This document shows, one piece after another, positions 15,638 through 25,848 of a stretch of DNA of 64,000 nucleotides. The notes beneath the pieces are model-generated. The model was not told the origin of the DNA, did not search any database, and was given only the letters and a program-made list of their open reading frames with translations. Origin of the DNA: Bacteroidota bacterium. Its GTDB lineage: Bacteria; Bacteroidota; Bacteroidia; Bacteroidales; Porphyromonadaceae. A program made the translations under genes and the position numbers. Location: the NCBI GenBank assembly GCA_023396255.1, contig JAEWWU010000005.1, positions 1 through 64,000 of the forward strand, read 5' to 3'. How positions within the stretch are numbered: position 1 is the first letter of the stretch; every line of letters begins with the position of its first letter.

Positions 15638-17677
15638 TCAGTTTTTTCTTTTTGTCAAGGCTGAATATCGCTCTTCCATACGGAGCAAATTGTCTCTCAA
15701 CTGTGCTGCCAAAATAAAGTTGAGCTCTTTGGCTGCAGCATACATCTCTGCTCTGGTGGTTTCTATCAGTTTTTCGAGGGCTTCCGGTGCCATATTTTCT
15801 TCTATCGGAGAAATAACAGCCCCCGTATGCTCCTCCTCTACGTATGCAGAAGCCTCTCCCGGTTTGATGAATCCCTCGGCTTGGAAGGTAGACAAAGACT
15901 TTTTGCTTATCTGTTGCGGTACAATGCCATACTCCTCATTATAAGCAGACTGAATTTCCCTTCTGCGCTGGGTTTCTTGCATCGTTTGTTTCATACTGTC
16001 CGTTATCTTGTCGGCGTAAAAAATCACCTTACCGTTAAGGTTACGGGCTGCACGCCCTGCCGTTTGGGTCAAAGCCCTGTGCGAGCGTAAAAATCCCTCC
16101 TTATCGGCATCAAGAATGGCAACCAAAGAAACTTCCGGGAAATCCAATCCTTCTCTCAAAAGATTTACCCCGATGAGGACATCTACGGCACCGCTTCTTA
16201 GTTCATCCATAATACGGATTCTATCCAAAGTATCTACATCGCTGTGGATATAGGTGCAATGAACTCCATTGCGAGCCAAGAAGCGATCAAGTTCCTCTGC
16301 CATTCTCTTGGTAAGGGTGGTTACTAACACTCGTTCTTTGCGTTCGGCGCGGAGGGTGATCTCTTCCATCAAATCGTCCATCTGTCCAGCAATGGGGCGA
16401 ACTTCTATGATGGGATCCAACAGCCCCGTAGGACGGATCAGTTGCTCAACCACAGCTCCCATACTTTCGGTCAATTCGTACTCTGCAGGAGTGGCACTGA
16501 CATATATAGTCTGACCAGTTACTGACAAAAATTCTTCAAAAGTAAGAGGGCGATTGTCTGCTGCTGCCGGTAACCGAAAGCCATACTCTATGAGCGAACC
16601 CTTACGGGCTTTATCGCCACCGTACATCGCCTTTATCTGAGGGATTGTAACGTGGCTCTCGTCTATTACCAAAATAAAATCACTCGGGAAATAGTCAAAA
16701 AGACAAAAAGGTCTCTCTCCGGCTGTACGACCATCGAAGTAACGAGAATAGTTTTCAATCCCGGAACAATACCCCACCTCTTTGATCATCTCTATGTCGT
16801 ACGAAACCCGTTCATATAGACGTTTAGATTCCAAAAATTTTCCCTCCCGATCCAATTCGTTTACCCTATCGTCCAAATCTTTCTTGATCAACTCCACGGC
16901 TCTGTTTGTCTGCTCCGGAGTAGTTACAAACAAATTGGCAGGATAAATATTAAGGGTATCTTGCATCCCTTTGCTTTGTCCGGAAATGGGATCTATAACA
17001 GATATACGCTCTATTTCATCATCCCAATACTCTATGCGGTAAGCCACCCCCTCATACCCCTCAACTGCCGGAAAAATATCTACAGTATCTCCTTTTACTC
17101 GAAAGGAGCCACTATTAAAATCGACCTTATTATTCACGTAGTAAGACTCTGCCAACATCCGCATCAAGTCGGCCCGGGGAAGTTCCAAGCCCACACGAAG
17201 AGATATGATTTTGGAAGAGAAAGCCTCCGGATTGGCCATACCATACAAGCACGAAACACTGGAAACAACAATCACATCGTTGCGTCCGGAGAGCAGAGAA
17301 GCCGTTGCCCGCAGGCGCAGTTTCTCTATTTCAGCATTGATAGCCATATCCTTTTCGATATATGTATCGGAAGAAACCAAATAGGCCTCTGGTTGATAAT
17401 AATCGTAATAAGATACAAAGTACTCAACGGCATTGTCCGGAAAGAAAAGCTTAAATTCATTATACAATTGAGCGGCCAAAGTCTTGTTGTGACTCAAAAC
17501 CAATACGGGGCGTTGCAGTCTGCTGATAACATTGGCGATGGTAAATGTTTTTCCACTTCCCGTAACCCCCAAGAGGGTCTGTGCCGCCAACCCTGCCTCC
17601 ACTCCTTGAACGAGGGATTCAATGGCTTGAGGTTGATCTCCGGTAGGGCGATACGATGCGGTTAATTTGTAATCCAT
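15638..17677 (-). CDS. uvrB: Excinuclease ABC subunit B
   Basis: A 679-aa nucleotide-excision-repair helicase-like protein. The Walker A motif is GVTGSGKT (37-44), the damage-wedge beta-hairpin region has YFVSYYDYYQPEAY near 93, and the DEAD-like box is DESHVT. Helicase motifs V and VI are seen in GVNLLREGLDFPE and QTAGRAARN. A C-terminal UVR domain (about 634-670, LIETTRAEMYAAAKELNFILAAQLRD) binds UvrC. UvrB accepts damaged DNA from UvrA and positions UvrC for incision. Neither uvrA nor uvrC is nearby. Length and all motifs are intact. Confidence 0.98.
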   Translation of the reverse strand: MDYKLTASYRPTGDQPQAIESLVQGVEAGLAAQTLLGVTGSGKTFTIANVISRLQRPVLVLSHNKTLAAQLYNEFKLFFPDNAVEYFVSYYDYYQPEAYLVSSDTYIEKDMAINAEIEKLRLRATASLLSGRNDVIVVSSVSCLYGMANPEAFSSKIISLRVGLELPRADLMRMLAESYYVNNKVDFNSGSFRVKGDTVDIFPAVEGYEGVAYRIEYWDDEIERISVIDPISGQSKGMQDTLNIYPANLFVTTPEQTNRAVELIKKDLDDRVNELDREGKFLESKRLYERVSYDIEMIKEVGYCSGIENYSRYFDGRTAGERPFCLFDYFPSDFILVIDESHVTIPQIKAMYGGDKARKGSLIEYGFRLPAAADNRPLTFEEFLSVTGQTIYVSATPAEYELTESMGAVVEQLIRPTGLLDPIIEVRPIAGQMDDLMEEITLRAERKERVLVTTLTKRMAEELDRFLARNGVHCTYIHSDVDTLDRIRIMDELRSGAVDVLIGVNLLREGLDFPEVSLVAILDADKEGFLRSHRALTQTAGRAARNLNGKVIFYADKITDSMKQTMQETQRRREIQSAYNEEYGIVPQQISKKSLSTFQAEGFIKPGEASAYVEEEHTGAVISPIEENMAPEALEKLIETTRAEMYAAAKELNFILAAQLRDNLLRMEERYSALTKRKN

Positions 17678-18305
17678 ACTTTGAACTTAACAGCTATTGG
17701 AGTGTAAAGGTTGCACTTTTCTCTCTATTGTCCAAAAACGGATCGATTCTCTTTTGCCGTCTTAAGTTGCATTGTCTTTTCTCTATCAAAGGGACTACCA
17801 ATCTTAAATCCGCATCAATGCTCTCTAATTTGTACAACATAGCCGAAACCGCACAATACTGCATAGCTTCGGCTATCCGCCCCTCCATAGGTAAAGAATG
17901 TGATATGCCCTGCTTAGACGATTAGCTTCGCCAAGGCGTCCGATAAGCTCCGACCGATTTTGGTTTCGATAAAGATCTTCTCCAAGTAATGACGATTAAG
18001 ATTCTTCTTTCTCTTTCCTGTTCTAATTAGACCGATACATTCGGAGTTCAAAATATCTTGGAAGAAAAAATAATTTGCTTGGACGGAACAAAAATTTGCA
18101 GGGAATTATCGAAAATTAGTTCCCTGCAAATAGTGGATTTGTAGGGAATTAATTTCCAACCCTTGAAGAGTGTATTTACAATGACCGGGGGACAATCGAA
18201 TACCGCAGAGGAACTATTGGAATGTAATTTCCTCAAAATCGGAAGTCAGATAGAGAGCATTTCATTAAGAAATTCTTCTGCTACAAAATTGGCAGAGATT
18301 CAATC
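17678..18305. other. 628-bp gap with possible gene remnant and a dispersed repeat
   Basis: No intact gene is supported. On the minus strand 18060-17914 reads as an uninterrupted, protein-like stretch (LNRHYLEKIFIETKIGRSLS, then DALAKLIV and stop) without a start codon, abutting the dispersed repeat copy B. A 64-codon minus-strand frame (17694-17888) lies in another frame. This could be the degraded 3' end of a gene disrupted upstream. I do not recognise the protein. Confidence 0.3.
18061..18154 (-). repeat. Dispersed intergenic repeat, copy B
   Basis: On the minus strand it reads TTAATTCCCTACAAAT, TTTGCAGGGAACTAATTTTC, GATAATTCCCTGCAAATTTT, then TTCCGTCCAAG and an AT-rich tail ending TTCTTCC. 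It is the clearest copy for the inverted pair TTCCCTnCAAAT/ATTTGnAGGGAA. It is the only copy in the reverse orientation. Confidence 0.85.
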
Positions 18306-19754
18306 TCATCGGTCAGCGTAGATCCGCAAAAAAATAAAGAGCATCAGCGAGAAACTCCACAAAGAAGAGCCTCCATAACTGCAAAAAGGAAGAGGAATAC
18401 CAATCACCGGCACCAATCCCAATACCATCCCGACATTGATGGATACGTGCATCAGCAAAATACAGGCAATACAATACCCATAAACTCTACCAAATGCAGA
18501 AAGCCGCTGAGATAAATACATCAAACGCAAAATAAGAGCCAAAAACAAAAACAAAAGAGCTGCAGATCCTAAGAAACCGTACTCCTCGGCAACGGTGCAG
18601 AAGATAAAGTCGGTATCTTGCTCGGGAACGTATTTCAACTTGGTTTGAGTGGCTCCATAGAATCCTTTGCCCGAAAAACCACCCGAACCAATTGCTATTT
18701 TGGCTTGATTTACATTGTACCCGACTCCCTGCACATCTGTCTCCAACCCCAGAGCAACCCCGATACGCATTCGTTGGTGTGGTTTGAGCACCTCTTCGTA
18801 GACATAGCCCACAGAGAAAGAAAAGAGCCCCATAAAAATACCTGTTGCCGCTATAACCAAGAACTTGACTGCATATAACCTGACTGCCATAAAAAGGCAA
18901 TAGCCAATGAGAGCAACAAGAGCTACCAACAGAACATAAGCATAGTTAAACATCGGAAAGAAGTAAACACAAGCACAATAGCCCAACAAAAGAATCCCCC
19001 CACACAAAACCGCAACACGAATGAAAGCACTGTTTTTGCGCGTATACATAGCAAGCAAAACCAGCAAGGCTACCATAATCAGAGTACAGATGACCAACAA
19101 ATCCAGTGAAATTGCCCCTTGCATCTTATCGCTAAAAGAGAGGGCCGAGACAAACAAGATCACAACCCACGAAGCAACTCCCAAAAAGAATCCGGTCATA
19201 CCCTCTCTATACAGGACCAAAAAGAAAGAGACAAAAACTAATGCAGACCCGGCTTCGCTTTGCAAAAAAATGATTCCCATAGGAACAAGAATAATGGTAA
19301 ACAACCATAAATAATTCTTGATCCCTTGAAGCTTAAAACCATATCGGCTCATCGTATGGGCCAGCATCAAAGCAGTGGTCATTTTGGCAAACTCTGCAGG
19401 CTGCAAACGTATGGGCCCCAACACAAGCCAAGAATGAGATCCCTTGATATTGGGAGCCAAAAAGATAGTTGCCAGCAAAAGTAGAAGCATCGCCAAATAA
19501 ATAGGTTTGGCAATAACCTCGTAGATGTCGGATCGAATACGCAACACTGCCATCACCAACAAACCGCTTAGTCCTATCCACAACAATTGCATCATAGGGC
19601 GACTTCCTCCCGCAAGCAAATCGGGTTCATCGAAGCTATAACTTGCCCCTACAATAAGAAACCAACCTATCGAAACAAGGAGAAGATAAAGAGCAATGGT
19701 CCAATAATCCAACCTCTTCCAAAGCGATTCTTTTTTACCGTTGTTTGCGAGCAT
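18306..19754 (-). CDS. rodA: Rod-shape SEDS glycosyltransferase RodA
   Basis: A 482-aa polytopic membrane protein of the SEDS family, which polymerises lipid II glycan strands during cell elongation. About ten hydrophobic segments are present. Signature regions are LQPAEFAKMTTALMLAHTMS, the periplasmic loop VGYNVNQAKIAIGSGGFSGK with LKYVPEQDTDFIFC, and VGLVPVIGIPLPFCSYGGSS near the end. Its start overlaps the 3' end of the PBP2 gene by 20 bp, the usual PBP2-RodA pairing. It is the last gene of the purH-mre operon. It is somewhat longer than the usual 370-420 aa because of extra membrane sequence in the middle. Confidence 0.93.
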   Translation of the reverse strand: MLANNGKKESLWKRLDYWTIALYLLLVSIGWFLIVGASYSFDEPDLLAGGSRPMMQLLWIGLSGLLVMAVLRIRSDIYEVIAKPIYLAMLLLLLATIFLAPNIKGSHSWLVLGPIRLQPAEFAKMTTALMLAHTMSRYGFKLQGIKNYLWLFTIILVPMGIIFLQSEAGSALVFVSFFLVLYREGMTGFFLGVASWVVILFVSALSFSDKMQGAISLDLLVICTLIMVALLVLLAMYTRKNSAFIRVAVLCGGILLLGYCACVYFFPMFNYAYVLLVALVALIGYCLFMAVRLYAVKFLVIAATGIFMGLFSFSVGYVYEEVLKPHQRMRIGVALGLETDVQGVGYNVNQAKIAIGSGGFSGKGFYGATQTKLKYVPEQDTDFIFCTVAEEYGFLGSAALLFLFLALILRLMYLSQRLSAFGRVYGYCIACILLMHVSINVGMVLGLVPVIGIPLPFCSYGGSSLWSFSLMLFIFLRIYADR

Positions 19755-21609
19755 CCAAATAGTGTATTGATTGATTTCTGATTCTATTGGCTATGGAGCG
19801 GGTTGCCTCGGACAGAACTCCATCACGCAAGTAATACTCCATCATAACACGCCCGATGGGCACTCCGTAAACAGCACCAAACCCTCCATTTTCCACGTAA
19901 ACGGCAATACAAACTTTGGGGTTATACCTCGGAGCAAAACCGATAAAGGCGGAGTGGTCTTTGCCTCGAGGGTTTTCGGCCGTACCCGTTTTACCACAAA
20001 CCTCTATCTCGCCCGGAGCGAAATTGGCCACCCGACAAGTACCACCCGTAACAGCTTTAGCCATACCGGAAGCCACTATCTCCCAATACTCTTGCCGAAC
20101 TCCGCTATCACGCATCGTTGTATAAAGTGTATCCAACGAACCGTTTTCTATCTGCTTCACCACGTGCGGTTTATAATAGAAACCTCTGTTGGCCACAATG
20201 GCAGCTACATTACACATTTGCAAAGGGGTGAGCAAGATTTCGCCTTGACCAATGGAGTTGGATATAATCGTGGAGGAATTCCATCGCCTTTTGTAAACCT
20301 TATCGTAGACCTGACTATTGGGCAAATATCCTCTCTTCTCTCCCGGTAAGTCTACATCCAATCGGTAGCCCATACCGAGACGAACCATACTGTTTTTCCA
20401 AGCCTCAAAAGCCTCTTGAACCGACGGATAACGTCGTCTGTCATCTAAGAAGTAATGTAGTCCCCAGCAATAAAACGCATTACAAGAAGTAGCTATCGAA
20501 TACTCCACACTCAAAGGAGAAGCGTGCGAGTGGCAAGCCGGCTTATTTCGCATCCGAGGATAGCCGTGGTGGCACGTGTATTGCGTATGGGGAGAAATTA
20601 CTCCCTCTTGCAAAAGCACCCCTGCGTGAGCCACTTTGAAAGTGGATCCGGGAGGATAAGTACCCTGTATGGCACGATTGAAGAGTGGTTTTCCGGGAAT
20701 CTCTTCCAACAATTTGTGATTTTTTCCCATCAAACGTCCAGAGAGCAATGCCGGGTCATAAGTGGGCGAAGAGACCAGGCACAACACTTGCCCAGTAGCA
20801 GGTTCTATCATAACGATAGCACCTCGCTTCCCTCGCATAAGACTTTCGCCCAAAGCTTGTAGCTCCATATCCAAAGACAAATAGATATTGTTGCCCTGCT
20901 TTTCCGGTCTATCGTACTCTCCATTGTTGTAGCTACCCTTAATTCGACCTCTGGAATCCCTCAAAAGCACTTCAACTCCCTTGGTCCCTCTCAATACGGG
21001 GTCGTATTGCTTTTCCACTCCACTCTTTCCTACATATTCGCCCAACATCAGCGAACTATCGCGTTCCAGCTCCATAGCATTGGTTTCCCCCATATAGCCC
21101 AAAACAAGGGCCGCATTGGGATATGCCACGCTACGCACGGAATGGGGTCTCATAGAAAATCCAGGAAATTTGTACAACTGCTCTTGAAAACGCCCTGCCT
21201 CTTGAGCACTCAATCGCCCCCACAAGAGCTGTGGCACGTGGGGCGAGTAGCCGGGATTGAGCTTTCGATCCTTAACATTGGCAAATCGTTTGTCCAAAGC
21301 CTCCCGATCTATTTGCAACAAACTACACAAAGCCATCGTATCCAAATCGACCACCTCTTTGACTACCACCAACAAGTCGTATGCTGGCTCGTTGTAAACC
21401 ACCAAACGCCCCTTACGGTCGTAGATAACCCCTCGGTCGGGATAGATCACCTTTTCGTAGAAAGCATTGTTCAAAGCCTTGGCCTTGTACTCGGGACTAA
21501 GAATCTGCAAATAGAAGAGCCTCAAGATATAGATTCCCACAATAGAAATAGCGATAAAGGCAGGCAAATAGTGGTGCCTCTGCTTTTTTCTAATTCCTAT
21601 CTGAGACAT
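19735..21609 (-). CDS. mrdA: Penicillin-binding protein 2 (elongation transpeptidase)
   Basis: A 624-aa class B PBP. One N-terminal membrane anchor (about 15-35) is followed by the pedestal domain (DRGVIYDRKGRLVVYN). In the transpeptidase domain the active-site SxxK is S322-T-F-K325 (PPGSTFK), the SxN is in TSCNAFYCW and the KTG box is CGKTGTAENP. It crosslinks peptidoglycan in the elongasome together with RodA, whose gene overlaps it. mreD ends 21 bp upstream. It is the target of some beta-lactams. All catalytic motifs are present. Confidence 0.96.
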   Translation of the reverse strand: MSQIGIRKKQRHHYLPAFIAISIVGIYILRLFYLQILSPEYKAKALNNAFYEKVIYPDRGVIYDRKGRLVVYNEPAYDLLVVVKEVVDLDTMALCSLLQIDREALDKRFANVKDRKLNPGYSPHVPQLLWGRLSAQEAGRFQEQLYKFPGFSMRPHSVRSVAYPNAALVLGYMGETNAMELERDSSLMLGEYVGKSGVEKQYDPVLRGTKGVEVLLRDSRGRIKGSYNNGEYDRPEKQGNNIYLSLDMELQALGESLMRGKRGAIVMIEPATGQVLCLVSSPTYDPALLSGRLMGKNHKLLEEIPGKPLFNRAIQGTYPPGSTFKVAHAGVLLQEGVISPHTQYTCHHGYPRMRNKPACHSHASPLSVEYSIATSCNAFYCWGLHYFLDDRRRYPSVQEAFEAWKNSMVRLGMGYRLDVDLPGEKRGYLPNSQVYDKVYKRRWNSSTIISNSIGQGEILLTPLQMCNVAAIVANRGFYYKPHVVKQIENGSLDTLYTTMRDSGVRQEYWEIVASGMAKAVTGGTCRVANFAPGEIEVCGKTGTAENPRGKDHSAFIGFAPRYNPKVCIAVYVENGGFGAVYGVPIGRVMMEYYLRDGVLSEATRSIANRIRNQSIHYLDARKQR

Positions 21610-21630
21610 AAACCAAGCGGAAAAGATTCA

Positions 21631-22149
21631 TCAACGCTCTTTTTTGGCAGAATATTCCAAAAAGAACATTTGTAAGACAATCAGAAAAGCAAAACTGAAA
21701 AACGCGCTGCTTATAAGACGCAAGACGAGATAGATAAGATCGAAGTTTAGAAAAGCATCCAAAAAGAACAGCACAAAATGATGCAGCAGAACCCATAAGA
21801 ATAGAATTACAACCAACCCCCTACCCTGTTCGTGAAACGAGGGAGCCTCGGTCTGCATCGTATCGGCATCAATCAGAGGGCGCACAAAATAAGGGCGCAC
21901 AAAACCGGCCAAAGTGGTTGCTGCCATATGAATTCCCGGAGTGCCGGAAAAGCAGTCCACCAAGCAACCAATACCGGCTCCCACCAGTGTGCAAATTGTC
22001 TGCGAAGACTTGATGGGAAGCATCATTAGGGCAAAAAGATAAACAAAGGGGGTAGCTACCCGAAAAAGGTAGATATAGTTGAAAAACCAAATCTGCAAAA
22101 GCAACAAAAGAACAACGGCAAAGCCTCTCAATAGGATATGTAACTTCAT
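21631..22149 (-). CDS. mreD: Rod-shape-determining membrane protein MreD
   Basis: A 172-aa protein with about five or six hydrophobic segments and little else, as usual for MreD. The segments around 22-45, 50-75 (VGAGIGCLVDCFSGTPGIHM) and the C-terminal pair are clear. Identification rests mainly on position: its ATG overlaps the mreC stop by 4 bp and the PBP2 gene follows. It is an inner-membrane part of the elongasome. Confidence 0.88.
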   Translation of the reverse strand: MKLHILLRGFAVVLLLLLQIWFFNYIYLFRVATPFVYLFALMMLPIKSSQTICTLVGAGIGCLVDCFSGTPGIHMAATTLAGFVRPYFVRPLIDADTMQTEAPSFHEQGRGLVVILFLWVLLHHFVLFFLDAFLNFDLIYLVLRLISSAFFSFAFLIVLQMFFLEYSAKKER

Positions 22150-23225
22150 TGGACAGGGGTATGCACGTGGGTATTTGTATTCGATGGGGATGCTTGTGTT
22201 TGTCCTCTTTTGTCGTCCTCTCTTGCATTGGTTCCGTTCAATTCCGACGGTGCTACCAACGAAACAGAATCCTCCACCGAAGAACGCCCCACCACAGATT
22301 GTTCCGGATTTGGCATTGGTTGCTGTATCAACATCTCCAACGAAGCTCTCTCTCCGTTGGATTCGGCCAAACTCAACGGAAGGGACGGCAAATCGGAAGG
22401 CTTGGGGACATAATCCGATTGTACTATTACGTACACATAGTGGAGCCGGGCAAAATCGGTTCCTAACCTTACCGGCACCTTATTAACGTTGGTAAAGGCT
22501 TTTGCTCCCTTCTTTCCGGAAATAATCCCCACAAACATATTGGGAGGGAATATGGTAGAAAAACCACTTGTTAGAATCGTATCTCCCGGGACAAAAGAGG
22601 CGTGGCGAGGCAAATCCGTCAAATAAGCCTTATTACTCCGAGGATCCTGCCAAGAGAGATTTCCAAAATAATCAGTATGCTGCACCTTACAACTCAACCT
22701 CAATTTGGAATTGATCAGAGGAATAATGGAGGCGTAATGCTCCGACACAGCCGAAACAATTCCAACCACCCCGAAAGCAGAAACCACTCCGCATCCGGGA
22801 CGAATGGCATCCTTACTCCCCTTGTCGATAGTCATAACATTTTGCACTCCGCTAATGGAAGAATGAACCACGCGTGCCGTGCGATACTCAAACTCAATGG
22901 GAGAATGCAATGAATCGACCACCAAAACCCTTGGTCTTACAGTATCCGCTTGGGCAAACTCAACGGCTCGCTTGAGTGCCAAATATTTGTTTTCCAAAAG
23001 AGCATTCTGAGACAATAGCTGTTCGTTGGCTTCTCTCAACTGCATATACGAACGTACATTGGCAGCCATCCTGTTGATGCCGCCTATAATAACGTTGCTC
23101 ATCGTCGTATTCACAAACCGGTGGTATAGGTTTCCATTGAAAACGAACGAAAGAGCCACAGCCTCCAACAGAATGAAAAGCACCCAATGAGACCGCTTGA
23201 GGAGAAGTTCTACAAACTTATTCAC
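22146..23225 (-). CDS. mreC: Cell-shape-determining protein MreC
   Basis: A 359-aa bitopic protein: an N-terminal membrane helix (about 13-32), a coiled coil (about 60-90, LREANEQLLSQNALLENKYL) and two beta-barrel domains with ARVVHSSISGVQNVMTIDKG and GVVGIVSAVSEHYASIIPLI. The C-terminal 80 residues are Ser/Asn/Pro-rich and probably disordered, beyond the normal MreC core of about 280 aa. In the periplasm MreC switches PBP2-RodA into its active form. It lies between mreB and mreD in the expected order. Confidence 0.93.
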   Translation of the reverse strand: MNKFVELLLKRSHWVLFILLEAVALSFVFNGNLYHRFVNTTMSNVIIGGINRMAANVRSYMQLREANEQLLSQNALLENKYLALKRAVEFAQADTVRPRVLVVDSLHSPIEFEYRTARVVHSSISGVQNVMTIDKGSKDAIRPGCGVVSAFGVVGIVSAVSEHYASIIPLINSKLRLSCKVQHTDYFGNLSWQDPRSNKAYLTDLPRHASFVPGDTILTSGFSTIFPPNMFVGIISGKKGAKAFTNVNKVPVRLGTDFARLHYVYVIVQSDYVPKPSDLPSLPLSLAESNGERASLEMLIQQPMPNPEQSVVGRSSVEDSVSLVAPSELNGTNAREDDKRGQTQASPSNTNTHVHTPVQ

Positions 23226-23283
23226 TGAAAAAAGAAAAGGGCAGACTCACACAAGGCCCACCCTAAAAAGTTTCATTAAAAAC

Positions 23284-24306
23284 TTAGTGGATAAGGAAAT
23301 TAAATGTATCCAAATGCTTCAAAGCAATTCCCGTACCCTTTGCCACGGCAAGGAGAGGTTCGTCTGCCACATTGAACTTTATCTTAAATCGGCGAGACAG
23401 TCGCTCTGCCAATCCTCGCAACAAAGCACCTCCTCCGGTCAAGTAGACTCCGCTTTTTGCCACATCGGCATAAAGTTCGGGGGGAGTTTCTTCAAACGTT
23501 TTCAAGATGGCCATCTCTATCTTTACAATCGACTTATCCAAACACTTGGCTATTTCCGAGTACTTAACGGGGATTTCTCTCGGCAAAGTATCCATTATAT
23601 CTGCGCCCGTCACAAGGTAATCTTCGGGGGGAGTTTCCAACTCCATAAGAGCACTGCCCACGTTGATTTTTATCTGCTCAGCAGTACGCTCTCCTACTCG
23701 GATATTATGTTCACGCTTCATATAATCCATTATATCGCGTGTGAATTCGTCTCCAGCTATTCGGATAGACTGATTTACGGAAATTCCGCCCAACGAGATT
23801 ACAGCAATCTCTGTTGTACCTCCGCCTATATCCACGATCATATTTCCGGCAGGAGCCAACACGTCCAAACCGATTCCCAAAGCAGCAGCCATAGGCTCGT
23901 AAATCATATAAACATCTCTTCCGCCAGCGTGCTCGCTGCTATCGTGCACGGCACGTACTTCCACCTCAGTGCTGCCCGAAGGGATACAGACCACCATACG
24001 AAGCGAAGGAGTAAAGAGGGAGTGCGATTTTTTGTTGATCATCCCTATCATTCCCCGAATCATCTGCTCAGCTGCTTTGAAATCGGCAATCACACCATCT
24101 CTCAAAGGTCTTACAGAACGGATATGCATATGTCCCTTCTCGTAAATCTCTCGAGCTGCACGCCCCACGGCAATCACTTCATTGGTACGCATATCAAAGG
24201 CGACCACCGAAGGCTCGTCGAGGACAACCTTGCCGTCTTTGGTTATAATTGTATTGGCAGTTCCTAAGTCCACTGCCACTTCTTGTCTGAACTTAAATAA
24301 TCCCAT
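23284..24306 (-). CDS. mreB: Actin-like cell-shape protein MreB
   Basis: A 340-aa actin homologue. Phosphate loop 1 is AVDLGTANTIITKDGKVVLD near residue 11 and loop 2 is VDIGGGTTEIAVISLGG near 160. The adenosine motif is TGGGALLRGL near 290. Length is typical. It forms membrane-bound filaments that guide the elongasome encoded by the following genes. It lies 24 bp downstream of purH, suggesting co-transcription. Confidence 0.97.
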   Translation of the reverse strand: MGLFKFRQEVAVDLGTANTIITKDGKVVLDEPSVVAFDMRTNEVIAVGRAAREIYEKGHMHIRSVRPLRDGVIADFKAAEQMIRGMIGMINKKSHSLFTPSLRMVVCIPSGSTEVEVRAVHDSSEHAGGRDVYMIYEPMAAALGIGLDVLAPAGNMIVDIGGGTTEIAVISLGGISVNQSIRIAGDEFTRDIMDYMKREHNIRVGERTAEQIKINVGSALMELETPPEDYLVTGADIMDTLPREIPVKYSEIAKCLDKSIVKIEMAILKTFEETPPELYADVAKSGVYLTGGGALLRGLAERLSRRFKIKFNVADEPLLAVAKGTGIALKHLDTFNFLIH

Positions 24307-24330
24307 CTTATCGAGTTTACTCTGAATTTC

Positions 24331-25848
24331 TTAATGTCTAAAGTGTCTGTTACCTGTCAAAACCATAGATACGCCCAATCGGTTACAAGCATCTATGCTT
24401 TCTTGATCTCTTATGCTCCCTCCCGGTTGGATAATAGCACTAACTCCCTCGGCAGCGGCCAACTCCACACAATCCGAAAACGGGAAGAAAGCATCACTTC
24501 CCAAAACGGCACCACTAAGATCAAATCCAAAACCTTTGGCTTTCTCTATGGCTTGACGCAAGGCTGCGACCCTTGAGGTTTGCCCCACTCCCGAGGCGCA
24601 TAGGCAACTGTCTTTGACCAGTGCCACAGCATTGCTCTTGCAATGTTTTGCTACGATGTTGGCAAAGACCAAGTCTTGCAATTCGTCCTCTACCGGCTTC
24701 TTTTCTGTTATGAAGTCCATATCAGCAACTCCCTCAGTGAGCATATCCTGCTCTTGCACCAGCATTCCTCCGAGCAAAGAGCGCATACTCCATTGCTGTT
24801 GCGGCAACTCTTTCTGCACAAGAAGGATTCGCTTACTTTTTTTCGCCAAGAGAGCCACCGCCTCGCTATCGTAATCCGGAGCTACCAAGACCTCGAAGAA
24901 TAGCCCCTCCAGGAGTTGAGCAGTAGCCACATCTATGGTTCTATTGGCAGCCAAAACACCCCCAAAAGCGGATTCCGGGTCGCAAGCTAAAGCCAGGCGA
25001 CAAGCCTCTTCCAAGGTATCTCTGGAGGCTACTCCACAAGGGTTATTGTGCTTCAACACTGCAAAGGTAGGCACACGAAACTCCGCAATGAGCGATACAG
25101 CCGCCGACAGATCTAACAAATTGTTGTACGAAATATCTTTCCCCTGCAATTTGTCAAAATACTTGTAAAAATCCCCGAAAAACAAACCTCTCTGGTGAGG
25201 ATTTTCGCCGTAACGGAGAACTTTTGCCGTATCCGTGGCGATGCGCAACGAAGACAGGTCCCCCCCATCAAAGTAGTTGAATATGTCTGTGTCATATTCC
25301 GAAGACGTAGCAAATGCTTCCAAAGCAAAGCGACGCCGTTCGGCATCGGTTGTTACACCATGTCCTTCTTTTAGAATATTGAGCAAGGAAGCATACTGAC
25401 CACGATTCGAAACAATCAACACATCACTGTGATTCTTTGCGGCAGCCCTTATGAGAGAGATTCCTCCTATATCTATCTTTTCGATGATTTCGTCGGGAGT
25501 TCCTCCAGAGAGGACTGTTTCCCGGAAAGGATAAAGGTCGACCACAACCAAGTCGAACAGAGCCAAGCCATAGGTCGCCACTTGATCCAAGTCCTTGGGT
25601 TCATCTCGACGAGCCAATATACCGCCAAAAACAGCCGGATGGAGAGTCTTTACACGCCCTCCCAACAAAGAAGGATAGTCGGTCAATTCCTCCACACTAA
25701 CGCAAGGGATTCCCAATTCGTCTATAAAAGTTTTGGTTCCTCCGGTAGATACGATTTCGACATCCAACGAATGCAGATGGCGCACGATCTCCGCCAATCC
25801 GTCTTTGTGGTAAACAGAAATAAGGGCTCTCTTAATTACTTTTTCCAT
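24331..25848 (-). CDS. purH: Bifunctional purine biosynthesis protein PurH
   Basis: A 505-aa enzyme catalysing the last two steps to IMP: formylation of AICAR and IMP cyclohydrolysis. The N-terminal MGS-like IMP cyclohydrolase domain begins RALISVYHKDGLAEIVRHLH and has EKIDIGGISLIRAAAKN. The C-terminal AICAR transformylase domain has KHNNPCG and GSDAFFPFSDCVELAAAEGV, ending GNRHFRH. Both domains are complete. It heads the minus-strand operon leading into mreB. A minus-strand TACCTTTG box (25916-25909) is a likely -7 element. Confidence 0.97.
   Translation of the reverse strand: MEKVIKRALISVYHKDGLAEIVRHLHSLDVEIVSTGGTKTFIDELGIPCVSVEELTDYPSLLGGRVKTLHPAVFGGILARRDEPKDLDQVATYGLALFDLVVVDLYPFRETVLSGGTPDEIIEKIDIGGISLIRAAAKNHSDVLIVSNRGQYASLLNILKEGHGVTTDAERRRFALEAFATSSEYDTDIFNYFDGGDLSSLRIATDTAKVLRYGENPHQRGLFFGDFYKYFDKLQGKDISYNNLLDLSAAVSLIAEFRVPTFAVLKHNNPCGVASRDTLEEACRLALACDPESAFGGVLAANRTIDVATAQLLEGLFFEVLVAPDYDSEAVALLAKKSKRILLVQKELPQQQWSMRSLLGGMLVQEQDMLTEGVADMDFITEKKPVEDELQDLVFANIVAKHCKSNAVALVKDSCLCASGVGQTSRVAALRQAIEKAKGFGFDLSGAVLGSDAFFPFSDCVELAAAEGVSAIIQPGGSIRDQESIDACNRLGVSMVLTGNRHFRH

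Noticed and set aside
23197..24267. 356-codon plus-strand open frame opposite mreB
   Set aside because: Antisense to mreB, rich in His and Ser, with no recognisable domain. mreB is certain and intact.
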